From: an uncultured Mycoplasmatota bacterium
Lineage (GTDB): Bacteria; Bacillota_I; Bacilli_A; RF39; UBA660
DNA: 5,079 nt
Direction: 5' to 3'
Assembly: GCA_900553765.1 (NCBI GenBank)
Contig: USET01000070.1
Span: 1-5,079, forward strand
Shown: positions 1 to 5,057 of the stretch, piece by piece
Position numbering within the stretch: the first letter of the stretch is position 1
Layout of the letters: each line of letters starts with the position of its first letter
The notes under the pieces: model-generated
The model's database searches: none
Seen by the model: only the letters and a program-made list of their open reading frames with translations
What the model was told of the DNA's origin: nothing
Program-made: the position numbers and the translations under genes

Positions 1-869
1 GAATGAAGTTTATTTTTATATACTAACATATGGTGCGGACAATTCATTGGACGGAGTACAAACTCTTCTTCATCAACTTTCATTGATGGAAACATATTTT
101 CTTTATAATGATCCCAATGTCCTGAAGTTTTATATAAATCAACTGTTCCAACACAAGGCGTATAAACATGTTGATATCCCATTTTTCTTTCCTTGTTATA
201 AATATAATTTTCTAATTCTTTACGAACTAAAGCACCATTAGGAAGCCATAACGGCATTCCAGCACCAACTAGTTCATGATTCATAAATATTTCTTGTTCT
301 TTTCCTATTTTTCTATGATCTCTTTGTTTTCTTTCTTCTAACTCTTGTAAATAACGATTTAAATCCTCTTCGTTTTCAAAACATACTCCATATATTCTTT
401 GAAGCATTTTATTGTTAGCATCACCTTTCCAATAAGCTCCGCTATGTTTAATGAGTTTAAAATACTTCATTTTCTTAGTAGATTCAACATGAGGGCCTCT
501 ACATAAATCTGTAAAATCTCCCTGGGTATAGCAAGAAATAACAGTCTCTTTTTCGTCCATTCTATTGATTAAATCTATTTTATACGGATCGTCTTTAAAT
601 TTTTCTAATGCTTCTTCTTTAGAGATCTCTTCTCTATAAATTCTTTTATCAGCTTTCGCACATTTTTTCATTTCTTTCTCGATTTTAGCTAAATCTTCAT
701 CTGTTAGTGTTTTGTCTCCTAAATCTATATCGTAGTAAAACCCTTCCTCGATCACTGGCCCTACCCAAAATTTAGCCTCCGAATATAAATGCTTTACAGC
801 CTGCGCGAGTAAATGTGCACAACTATGATTCAATACATTTAATTTTTCGTTCTCTTTAATATTTTCCAT
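1..869 (-). CDS. thrS: Threonyl-tRNA synthetase, TGS-less, 3' end cut by window edge
   Basis: Encodes the N-terminal 289 residues of threonyl-tRNA synthetase, the cytosolic class II enzyme that joins threonine to tRNA-Thr. The frame is open from the ATG at 869-867 to base 1. Seen: the editing-domain HSCAH motif (H15, H19) and DLCRGPH (C123, H127), matching the four residues that hydrolyse mischarged Ser-tRNA-Thr in the E. coli enzyme. The catalytic core begins near residue 203 ([12 protein letters not shown], motif 1 region) and reaches motif 2 as LRPMNCPHH (272-280), where C277 corresponds to the first zinc ligand. The rest of the core and the anticodon-binding domain lie outside the window. 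The start is firm: GAAGGGA at 874-880 is 4 nt upstream, and a T-box attenuator ends only about 30 nt further up. Odd: only 14 residues precede HSCAH, against about 72 in E. coli, so the usual N-terminal TGS domain (about 60 residues) is absent. Product identity is certain. Confidence 0.97.
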   Translation of the reverse strand, partial: MENIKENEKLNVLNHSCAHLLAQAVKHLYSEAKFWVGPVIEEGFYYDIDLGDKTLTDEDLAKIEKEMKKCAKADKRIYREEISKEEALEKFKDDPYKIDLINRMDEKETVISCYTQGDFTDLCRGPHVESTKKMKYFKLIKHSGAYWKGDANNKMLQRIYGVCFENEEDLNRYLQELEERKQRDHRKIGKEQEIFMNHELVGAGMPLWLPNGALVRKELENYIYNKERKMGYQHVYTPCVGTVDLYKTSGHWDHYKENMFPSMKVDEEEFVLRPMNCPHHMLVYKNKLH

Positions 870-873
870 AAAA

Positions 874-880
874 TCCCTTC
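874..880 (-). promoter_or_regulatory. thrS ribosome binding site
   Basis: GAAGGGA lies 4 nt upstream of the ATG at 869-867. It decides the start: it is the only ribosome site between the attenuator hairpin and the first conserved editing motif, so no upstream in-frame start could restore a TGS domain without translating through the terminator. Confidence 0.85.
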
Positions 881-900
881 TTTCTATTGTTTCGGGAATG

Positions 901-934
901 AAAAAACACTCCCTACTATTATGTAAGGAGCGTT
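901..934 (-). terminator. T-box attenuator terminator hairpin before thrS
   Basis: Minus-strand arms 934-923 and 916-905 form a 12-bp stem with a 6-nt loop (917-922), followed by a U run ending at 901. Two of the pairs (913:926 and 908:931) are G-U wobbles that pair only in minus-strand RNA, which fixes the direction. The 5' arm contains UCCUU (929-925), the strand that the T-box antiterminator needs, so the two structures are mutually exclusive. Confidence 0.93.
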
Positions 935-1110
935 GATACGCGGTACCATCCTTTGTTTCGCTTAATTACGGAGTAACGGTCCTAAACCGGAAATCTCTTT
1001 CGAGTTCTGCTCATAGGTAGTAACATTTTAATTTTTCTACAGGTTCCCAGCAATCCCTGCTCTCTAAAAGAAAAGATTTAAAATATCGTGTCCTAATCAT
1101 CGCATTTGAT
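901..1110 (-). promoter_or_regulatory. Threonine T-box leader (tRNA-sensing riboswitch) of thrS
   Basis: This cis-acting leader RNA should sense uncharged tRNA-Thr and control readthrough into thrS. Seen on the minus strand: the highly conserved T-box core UGGUACCGCG at 948-939; an apical Stem I with AGAGAG (1065-1060), then a CAGG/CCUG helix (1059-1056 with 1043-1040) closing a GAUUG-type loop; a lower Stem I helix (UUUUCU/AGAAAA and UAUUUUAA/UUAAAAUG) leading into a specifier-loop region that holds two adjacent Thr codons, ACU (1021-1019) and ACC (1018-1016); and a small CGGU/ACCG hairpin (989-977). The antiterminator can form by AAGGA (953-949) pairing with UCCUU (929-925), in competition with the terminator. 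Family knowledge: T-boxes upstream of synthetase genes in Bacillota promote expression when the cognate tRNA is uncharged. The 5' end is estimated from the promoter; the exact specifier codon needs folding, but both candidates mean threonine. Confidence 0.95.
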
Positions 1111-1116
1111 AGTCTT

Positions 1117-1145
1117 ATCATATATCTTTTTCCATTGTTTGTCAA
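1117..1145 (-). promoter_or_regulatory. thrS promoter (sigma-A type)
   Basis: Perfect -35 TTGACA (1145-1140), a 17-bp spacer and -10 TATGAT (1122-1117) on the minus strand. The predicted transcript start is near 1110, directly at the beginning of the T-box leader. The -35 begins only 4 nt beyond the stop codon of the upstream metal-transporter gene, so thrS is set up as its own transcription unit. Confidence 0.88.
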
Positions 1146-1149
1146 CCTA

Positions 1150-1923
1150 TTAATGATGATGTCCACCCAACAAAACACTGACGAGTAAAAGTGCAACCCC
1201 AAGTAATACTCCTGTGATCGTTCCTTTTTCTTTTTTGTGCTCTACTAGATGTGGGAACAATTCAAATACGGCGATATATAAAACCATTCCTGTTGTAATC
1301 GCAAGTAAAATACCCAGTAAGAATTCGTTTAACATACCACTCATAAAGAACATCAAAAGTCCCCCAAACAACGTAGAAATTGCAGTGAGAAATACAATTC
1401 CAATCGTTCTTTTCAAGTGCTTTTTCGATGTATAAAATGTAGATGCAATCACCATTCCCATCGGAATATTGTGAAGACCTACACCAATACACATCAAGAT
1501 TCCAAGCTCTAATGAACTTAAAACACTCGTATAAATTGCCATTCCCTCTATTATATTATGCAGAATCAAAGCAACACTCGCCACAATTCCAATATGTGTT
1601 AAGTTTTCTTCATCTACTTTTTCATGTTCCTTTTCATGATGATCTGGAACAAATAAATCAAGTGCTTTTAATAGTAAGACTCCTATGATAATAAAGAAAA
1701 GCAAGCATCCTACCGCTTGCCATGTCTCTAAACCTTCGCTTAAATGTTCGAAACTTTCTGGTAGCAATTCTAATATAATCAGTGATGTCATCACACCGAA
1801 TGCGGTACTGATAGAAAACTGCACAATCTTTTTGTTGTTCTTCGTTATTAAAATAATTGCGGTTCCAAGTACGATAAATAATCCAACCAACAATGTTAAT
1901 AAAAGTGCTACGAACTCATTCAT
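1150..1923 (-). CDS. ZIP-family divalent metal transporter
   Basis: A 257-residue polytopic membrane protein of the ZIP family (ZupT/GufA-like), which moves zinc or other divalent metals, usually into the cytoplasm. About eight membrane segments can be read, at roughly 4-27, 33-53, 69-90, 112-133, 139-162, 172-193, 201-221 and 235-253. The ZIP signature in TM4 is HNIIEG (H122, N123, E126). TM5 carries HNIPMG (H151, N152, M155), where most ZIPs have HNIPEG. The TM3-TM4 loop is rich in His and Glu (DHHEKEHEK, 94-102), as is common for metal-binding loops, and the protein ends GGHHH. Start: I chose the ATG at 1923 because AGAGGGG (1929-1935) lies 5 nt upstream; a longer in-frame start at 1944 would add seven residues, has no ribosome site and would fall at the predicted transcript start. 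No terminator is visible after the TAA. The family is clear; the substrate is not, and no Zur, Fur or MntR operator is recognisable. Confidence 0.92.
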   Translation of the reverse strand: MNEFVALLLTLLVGLFIVLGTAIILITKNNKKIVQFSISTAFGVMTSLIILELLPESFEHLSEGLETWQAVGCLLFFIIIGVLLLKALDLFVPDHHEKEHEKVDEENLTHIGIVASVALILHNIIEGMAIYTSVLSSLELGILMCIGVGLHNIPMGMVIASTFYTSKKHLKRTIGIVFLTAISTLFGGLLMFFMSGMLNEFLLGILLAITTGMVLYIAVFELFPHLVEHKKEKGTITGVLLGVALLLVSVLLGGHHH

Positions 1924-1928
1924 GTTAT

Positions 1929-1935
1929 CCCCTCT
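1929..1935 (-). promoter_or_regulatory. ZIP gene ribosome binding site
   Basis: AGAGGGG, 5 nt before the ATG at 1923-1921. It selects this start (protein MNEFVALL...) over the in-frame ATG at 1944. Confidence 0.8.
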
Positions 1936-1948
1936 TTCGCACATATCT

Positions 1949-1957
1949 ATTGTATCA
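1949..1957 (-). promoter_or_regulatory. Probable extended -10 promoter of the ZIP gene
   Basis: TGATACAAT on the minus strand fits an extended -10 (TG, one base, TACAAT at 1954-1949). No good -35 sits 17 bp upstream; a perfect TTGACA exists at 1967-1962 but is too close to serve this -10. The predicted start near 1942 gives a short leader of about 20 nt containing the ribosome site. Moderate support only. Confidence 0.5.
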
Positions 1958-1985
1958 TACTTGTCAACATATTCTCTCTTTTTTT

Positions 1986-2021
1986 ATAAAATAAAAGCTT
2001 CTGAAATATCAAGAAGCTTTT
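1986..2021 (-). terminator. Terminator of the 299-aa membrane protein gene, overlapping its stop codon
   Basis: A perfect 10-bp inverted repeat, AAAAGCTTCT (2021-2012) and AGAAGCTTTT (2002-1993), closes a 9-nt loop that includes the TGA stop at 2011-2009. A broken U tract (AUUUUAU, 1992-1986) follows. The 5' arm therefore encodes the last residues (QKAS) of the protein. It separates this gene from the ZIP promoter. Confidence 0.85.
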
Positions 2022-2908
2022 TGATAGAGCTCTGCAAATTTTCCAAAAAAGCGGTCCGGGTTTTCGTGGAATGTTAAAACAATTCTCTTTTCCTCTTCAT
2101 TTAATTTATAATGCACTTCAACAGTAAAAGCAATTTTATAATTTACTTTTCCAGATTCTCCTAGGTCTCCAATACTTTCAGAAATCATAGGCCCCCAAAC
2201 ACCTAATAAAGCAGTAGCTAGCATCGCTCTTTCCGTACTATGATCTTCTACCTGATGCATTCCATTACTACTCACTGACAATCCTGATTTTACCGTGATT
2301 TTCTCAATCTGTTCATATTTAATTTCATATTGAAAAGGCTCATTCGATGCAATGACAAGTACTATATCTTTGCTATCTTTATTTGTCGTAATCGCACACA
2401 AACGATTTGATAACTCCGGTTTTCCTTTGATCCCAAAAAGATAAGTACCTACCATATAATTATCTCGCATTTGTTCTTTCAGATTCATATCCGATATCAC
2501 TTTTTGTATATCAGATTTCTTGTTCGAGTGATTTTTACTTTCTTCCATCGGGAAAAATAAGCTAACGATAAAAAGAATAAAACTGGCAATATAAAGATAA
2601 AATCCAAGTTCTAGTTGCATCATTTCACTATAGCTACGATATACCGTATAAAATGTATAGCCAAATCCCGCAAATATAATCGGTACGGCAATATAATAAA
2701 ATTTCTTACGATTCGCATACACGATATATAGTAAGAACATGGATGTTGTGAATGCAATGCTAAATCCTTTTATTTCAAATGTCAATAAATGTTCCGTATC
2801 GAGTCTTACAAATGTTTTAAACCCTGAATAAAATAACAAAACCAAATAAATCGCAGTTACGATCGTCTTAACACTAGTCTTTGGAACTACTTTTGTACTT
2901 TGCTCCAT
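2009..2908 (-). CDS. Four-TM membrane protein with PH-like C-terminal domain, function unknown
   Basis: I do not recognise a named family for this 299-residue protein. Four hydrophobic segments can be read at about 13-34, 43-65, 70-90 and 100-120, separated by very short loops (for example NRKK at 66-69), followed by a soluble region from 121 to the end that should be cytosolic. That region begins with a charged, Asn/Lys-rich linker. It then shows a beta-strand pattern like bacterial PH domains: DIVLVIAS (181-188), EIKYEQIEKITVKSGLSVSS (195-214), a small hydrophobic Gly-containing stretch around 228-247, strands FTVEVHYKL (261-269) and RIVLTF (275-280), then a final helix. The stretch around 228-247 resembles the insert seen in many Bacillota PH-like membrane proteins. 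The start ATG follows GTAGGGA (2914-2920). It has its own promoter and terminator, so it is a single-gene unit between cell-wall and metal-transport genes; a link to envelope stress or membrane maintenance would be speculation. That it is a real gene is well supported; the PH-like call is moderate. Confidence 0.85.
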   Translation of the reverse strand: MEQSTKVVPKTSVKTIVTAIYLVLLFYSGFKTFVRLDTEHLLTFEIKGFSIAFTTSMFLLYIVYANRKKFYYIAVPIIFAGFGYTFYTVYRSYSEMMQLELGFYLYIASFILFIVSLFFPMEESKNHSNKKSDIQKVISDMNLKEQMRDNYMVGTYLFGIKGKPELSNRLCAITTNKDSKDIVLVIASNEPFQYEIKYEQIEKITVKSGLSVSSNGMHQVEDHSTERAMLATALLGVWGPMISESIGDLGESGKVNYKIAFTVEVHYKLNEEEKRIVLTFHENPDRFFGKFAELYQKAS

Positions 2909-2954
2909 AAAAATCCCTACTCCCTATCACATCAATCTTTTAACTTCTATGATC

Positions 2955-2984
2955 AGTATACCTTCCTCTAAGAAAATTTGTCAA
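2955..2984 (-). promoter_or_regulatory. Promoter of the 299-aa membrane protein gene
   Basis: Perfect -35 TTGACA (2984-2979), an 18-bp spacer and -10 TATACT (2960-2955) on the minus strand. The predicted start near 2948 leaves a 40-nt leader with the ribosome site GTAGGGA. The -35 lies in one arm of an 8-bp inverted repeat shared with the tail of the preceding terminator. Confidence 0.75.
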
Positions 2985-3016
2985 CATCATGAGATAACTT
3001 TCAGTCAGGTTGACAA
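2978..3016. repeat. 8-bp inverted repeat spanning the -35 region
   Basis: ttgtcaac (2978-2985) and gttgacaa (3009-3016) are perfect inverted copies 23 nt apart, one covering the -35 box of the 299-aa gene and the other touching the U tract of the LCP terminator. A 9-bp direct repeat, agataactt (2992-3000 and 3025-3033), overlaps the same area. It could be a regulator site or chance in AT-rich DNA. Confidence 0.3.
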
Positions 3017-3040
3017 AAAAGAGAAGATAACTTCTCTTTT
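3015..3040 (-). terminator. Rho-independent terminator after the LCP gene
   Basis: Minus-strand AAAAGAGAAG (3040-3031), a 4-nt loop (3030-3027) and CTTCTCTTTT (3026-3017) form a perfect 10-bp stem running into an uninterrupted U run of six (3020-3015). It begins 8 nt after the LCP stop codon (3051-3049). The A-rich 5' flank means it may also form on the plus strand, but no plus-strand gene needs it. Confidence 0.9.
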
Positions 3041-3048
3041 AAAATATT

Positions 3049-5022
3049 TTACGCTGAAGGATCAATTTCTGGTGGAAGTGTTGGTTCAGATGGTGGTGTA
3101 GGATCAGGCGTTGGCGTCGGTGTTGGCTTTACAACATCATCTTCACCATCATCCGGCGTTTGTGTTGGTTTTGGTGTTTCTTTTTTATCCTCATCATCAT
3201 CTTTTGGTCTTGTTGCACCTGCTCCGTTAGAAACATTAATCGTAATAGATTTTACATATTCCATATCTGTTTTTGCTGGAATGCTTTGACTAATGACTGT
3301 TCCTTTTGCTCTAGAAGATGCTACTTGTTTGACTGCTACAGTAAACCCGTATCTTGATCCCCAACTACGTACAATTGCCTCGGTATCTCCAGAGAAATCT
3401 GGTAACAAGTTAATTCCAGTTGTTCCCTTGTTCATTTTTCCAATAATCGTTTCTTCATATGGTTCGTTAATGTCAAAACTAAACTCTTTTATCATCTTAG
3501 GTTCTTTCAATCCTAAATTTACCTTCATCGCATCGATGACTGCCTGTAAACTTTCTTCGTATGGAACAAAATTATATAAATTCATTCTTGTACCTTGTCC
3601 GCTTCTTGGATCGTAGTCATAAATATATGCATCAGATCCGCTAATATAAAGTCTTTGCATACTTAACAACTCTTCCATTGGTGTATCTGCTGCTTTTATG
3701 ATTACATCTTTACCAATATTGTATAAAGATAAAATTTCATTTGTCGTCATGTTTGTTTGCATGTTATTTCCTAAAGTATCCATAAGTTCATATACAGTAT
3801 CTAAACTTCTGACATTCTTCAATTGATTTAAAATTCCTTTTACGACAAGTTGTTGGTTTTGTCCACGTACAAAGTCGTCAAATCCAGCACTCTTTCTATG
3901 ACGTGCCCAAGCAAGTGCTTGTTCTCCATTTAACACCTGATGTCCTGCTTCGACACATTGTAAATTTCCAAAGTTTCTATCACTGTCTTGTTCACAGAAT
4001 CCAAGTGGTACATCTACTTCGATTCCACCTAAAGAATCAACGAGTTTTACGACTCCTTTAAAGTTGATCTTTACATAGTAGTCAATTGTAATTCCCGTAA
4101 AGTTTTGAATTGTATTGATCATACATGATTCTCCTTGCCAAGCAGCATGTGTAATCTTATTTTTTCTCTGGTTCTTCATACATGCGATTGGAACATAAGT
4201 ATCACGTGGAATACTTAAAATGGTAGAACTCAACGTCTTAGGATTAAATGTAATTAACATGAGAGAATCTCCATTGTAAGAAGCCGTTCTAACATCTTCC
4301 TGCTCAGAATCCACTCCCATCAAAAGGATTGTAAAAGGTTCTTTTAAATTTGATCCTGCCTTCTTTTCTGCTTTTACTTCTTTTGTTTGCGTATATATGA
4401 TCTTTGTTGTGTTTCCAATTTCAGCATAAGTTTCAATGCTACTAAACATTGCCACATAATCCGTTGGTAGGAAAACATAATCAATTTTTTCATTTAATAA
4501 TGCATCTAATAAATCTGTGTATGTATCATAATCCTCTATTTTATTTTTTAGATTATTCTTATCGATAATTTCCTCTGGTATCGTATACCCTTCGACACTT
4601 GTTTCATCCGTAATACGACCAATTTTCTTATTGTTCATATCTTTGATAGAATCTACTTTGTTCGATTTTAGCGTTACGATACTTGTAGAATACAAATCAT
4701 GACTCGATGTCAAGTTATCTACTTTTGAATACGTTTTAATAATAAACCCACCGATTACAATTAAAATTACTATATATATTATAGATAAAATGATACGTGG
4801 TATATATTTTGATATCTTTCGTTTCTTTAATGATCGGATATAAGACCGCAAAGTCAATAACCATATCATTACAACTACAACAGAAACGATAAAACGTAGT
4901 GTATTTTCAATTCCATTTAATAAACTGATTGCATAGATAAAATAAACTGAAGCTCCTGTTACAATTAAAAACAATAACATCATAATTATGAGCCATCCTT
5001 TTGCTTTTTTCAATTCTTTCAC
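3049..5022 (-). CDS. LCP-family (LytR-CpsA-Psr) cell-wall glycopolymer transferase with SBP-like and PASTA-like domains
   Basis: A 657-residue membrane-anchored protein of the LCP family, whose known members transfer wall teichoic acid or capsular polymers from lipid carriers to peptidoglycan outside the cell. Order of parts: three membrane segments (about 10-32, 42-58, 74-95); a domain at about 110-210 resembling one lobe of an amino-acid-type solute-binding protein (NNKKIGRITD..EG, then YDTYTDLLDALLNEKIDYVFLP); the LCP domain (about 228-400) with the family landmarks TILLMGVD (231-238), GDSLMLITFNP (D252), SIPRD (R273, D274), HRKS after WAR (R374, R376) and R386; a PASTA-like domain (about 534-600) ending ITINVSNG; and an acidic Lys/Asp then Pro-Thr tail (604-657). 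Typical LCPs are about 300-400 residues with one membrane segment, so this form is much enlarged. Four cysteines (281, 300, 343, 356) sit in the extracellular LCP domain and could form disulfides. Start: GTG at 5022, 7 nt after a perfect AAGGAGG. No sortase signal at the C-terminus. The family call is firm; the polymer is unknown. Confidence 0.94.
   Translation of the reverse strand: MKELKKAKGWLIIMMLLFLIVTGASVYFIYAISLLNGIENTLRFIVSVVVVMIWLLTLRSYIRSLKKRKISKYIPRIILSIIYIVILIVIGGFIIKTYSKVDNLTSSHDLYSTSIVTLKSNKVDSIKDMNNKKIGRITDETSVEGYTIPEEIIDKNNLKNKIEDYDTYTDLLDALLNEKIDYVFLPTDYVAMFSSIETYAEIGNTTKIIYTQTKEVKAEKKAGSNLKEPFTILLMGVDSEQEDVRTASYNGDSLMLITFNPKTLSSTILSIPRDTYVPIACMKNQRKNKITHAAWQGESCMINTIQNFTGITIDYYVKINFKGVVKLVDSLGGIEVDVPLGFCEQDSDRNFGNLQCVEAGHQVLNGEQALAWARHRKSAGFDDFVRGQNQQLVVKGILNQLKNVRSLDTVYELMDTLGNNMQTNMTTNEILSLYNIGKDVIIKAADTPMEELLSMQRLYISGSDAYIYDYDPRSGQGTRMNLYNFVPYEESLQAVIDAMKVNLGLKEPKMIKEFSFDINEPYEETIIGKMNKGTTGINLLPDFSGDTEAIVRSWGSRYGFTVAVKQVASSRAKGTVISQSIPAKTDMEYVKSITINVSNGAGATRPKDDDEDKKETPKPTQTPDDGEDDVVKPTPTPTPDPTPPSEPTLPPEIDPSA
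3052..3213 (-). repeat. Low-complexity Pro/Thr and acidic tail coding region of the LCP gene
   Basis: Encodes residues 604-657: an Asp/Glu/Lys segment followed by Thr-Pro iterations (PTPTPTPDPTPP). The plus strand reads as repeated ggtgttgg-like units around 3095-3130. Such Pro/Thr tails typically span or contact the cell wall, and the repeat units are prone to length variation. Confidence 0.7.
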
Positions 5023-5029
5023 AGACAGT

Positions 5030-5036
5030 CCTCCTT
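5030..5036 (-). promoter_or_regulatory. LCP gene ribosome binding site
   Basis: AAGGAGG, a full anti-16S match, with a 7-nt spacer to the GTG at 5022-5020. It decides the choice of the non-ATG start; the first ATG codons further in (W-L-I-I-M-M, near residue 14) would cut into the first membrane segment. Confidence 0.9.
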
Positions 5037-5051
5037 AGATTAGCTTCTATC

Positions 5052-5057
5052 ATTATA
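5052..5057 (-). promoter_or_regulatory. Probable -10 box of the LCP gene promoter
   Basis: Perfect TATAAT on the minus strand, 16 nt upstream of the ribosome site. The -35 would fall at the very end of the window (TGTCT visible at 5079-5075, possibly preceded by T), so it cannot be fully judged. Confidence 0.6.

Noticed and set aside
47..241. Plus-strand open frame of 64 codons
   Set aside because: It lies antisense inside the conserved thrS catalytic-core coding region and its translation shows no recognisable features.
1150..1164. Terminal HHH as a cloning-tag artefact
   Set aside because: Only three His, in natural chromosomal context directly followed by a native promoter and T-box leader; no vector sequence.
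1011..1202. Minus-strand open frame of 63 codons across the T-box leader
   Set aside because: It overlaps the end of the ZIP gene in another frame and runs through Stem I of the T-box; no ribosome site, and the RNA structure explains the sequence.
1924..1944. Longer ZIP start adding seven residues (MCERGDN)
   Set aside because: It overlaps the ribosome site AGAGGGG, has none of its own and coincides with the predicted transcript start.
1962..1967. TTGACA upstream of the ZIP gene as its -35 box
   Set aside because: The only good -10 (TACAAT, 1954-1949) is 7 nt away; at 16-17 bp spacing the -10 would be ATGTGC or TATGTG and the transcript would start inside the ribosome site.
1214..2077. Several open frames antisense or out of frame to the ZIP gene and the end of the 299-aa gene
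   Set aside because: They are shadows of the real genes; translations are biased in the way expected from complementing membrane-protein codons and have no ribosome sites.
3160..3616. Plus-strand frames inside the LCP gene, one Cys/Phe-rich
   Set aside because: Cys/Phe richness is what antisense reading of the Asp/Glu/Lys-rich tail region gives; the minus-strand domain homology explains this DNA.
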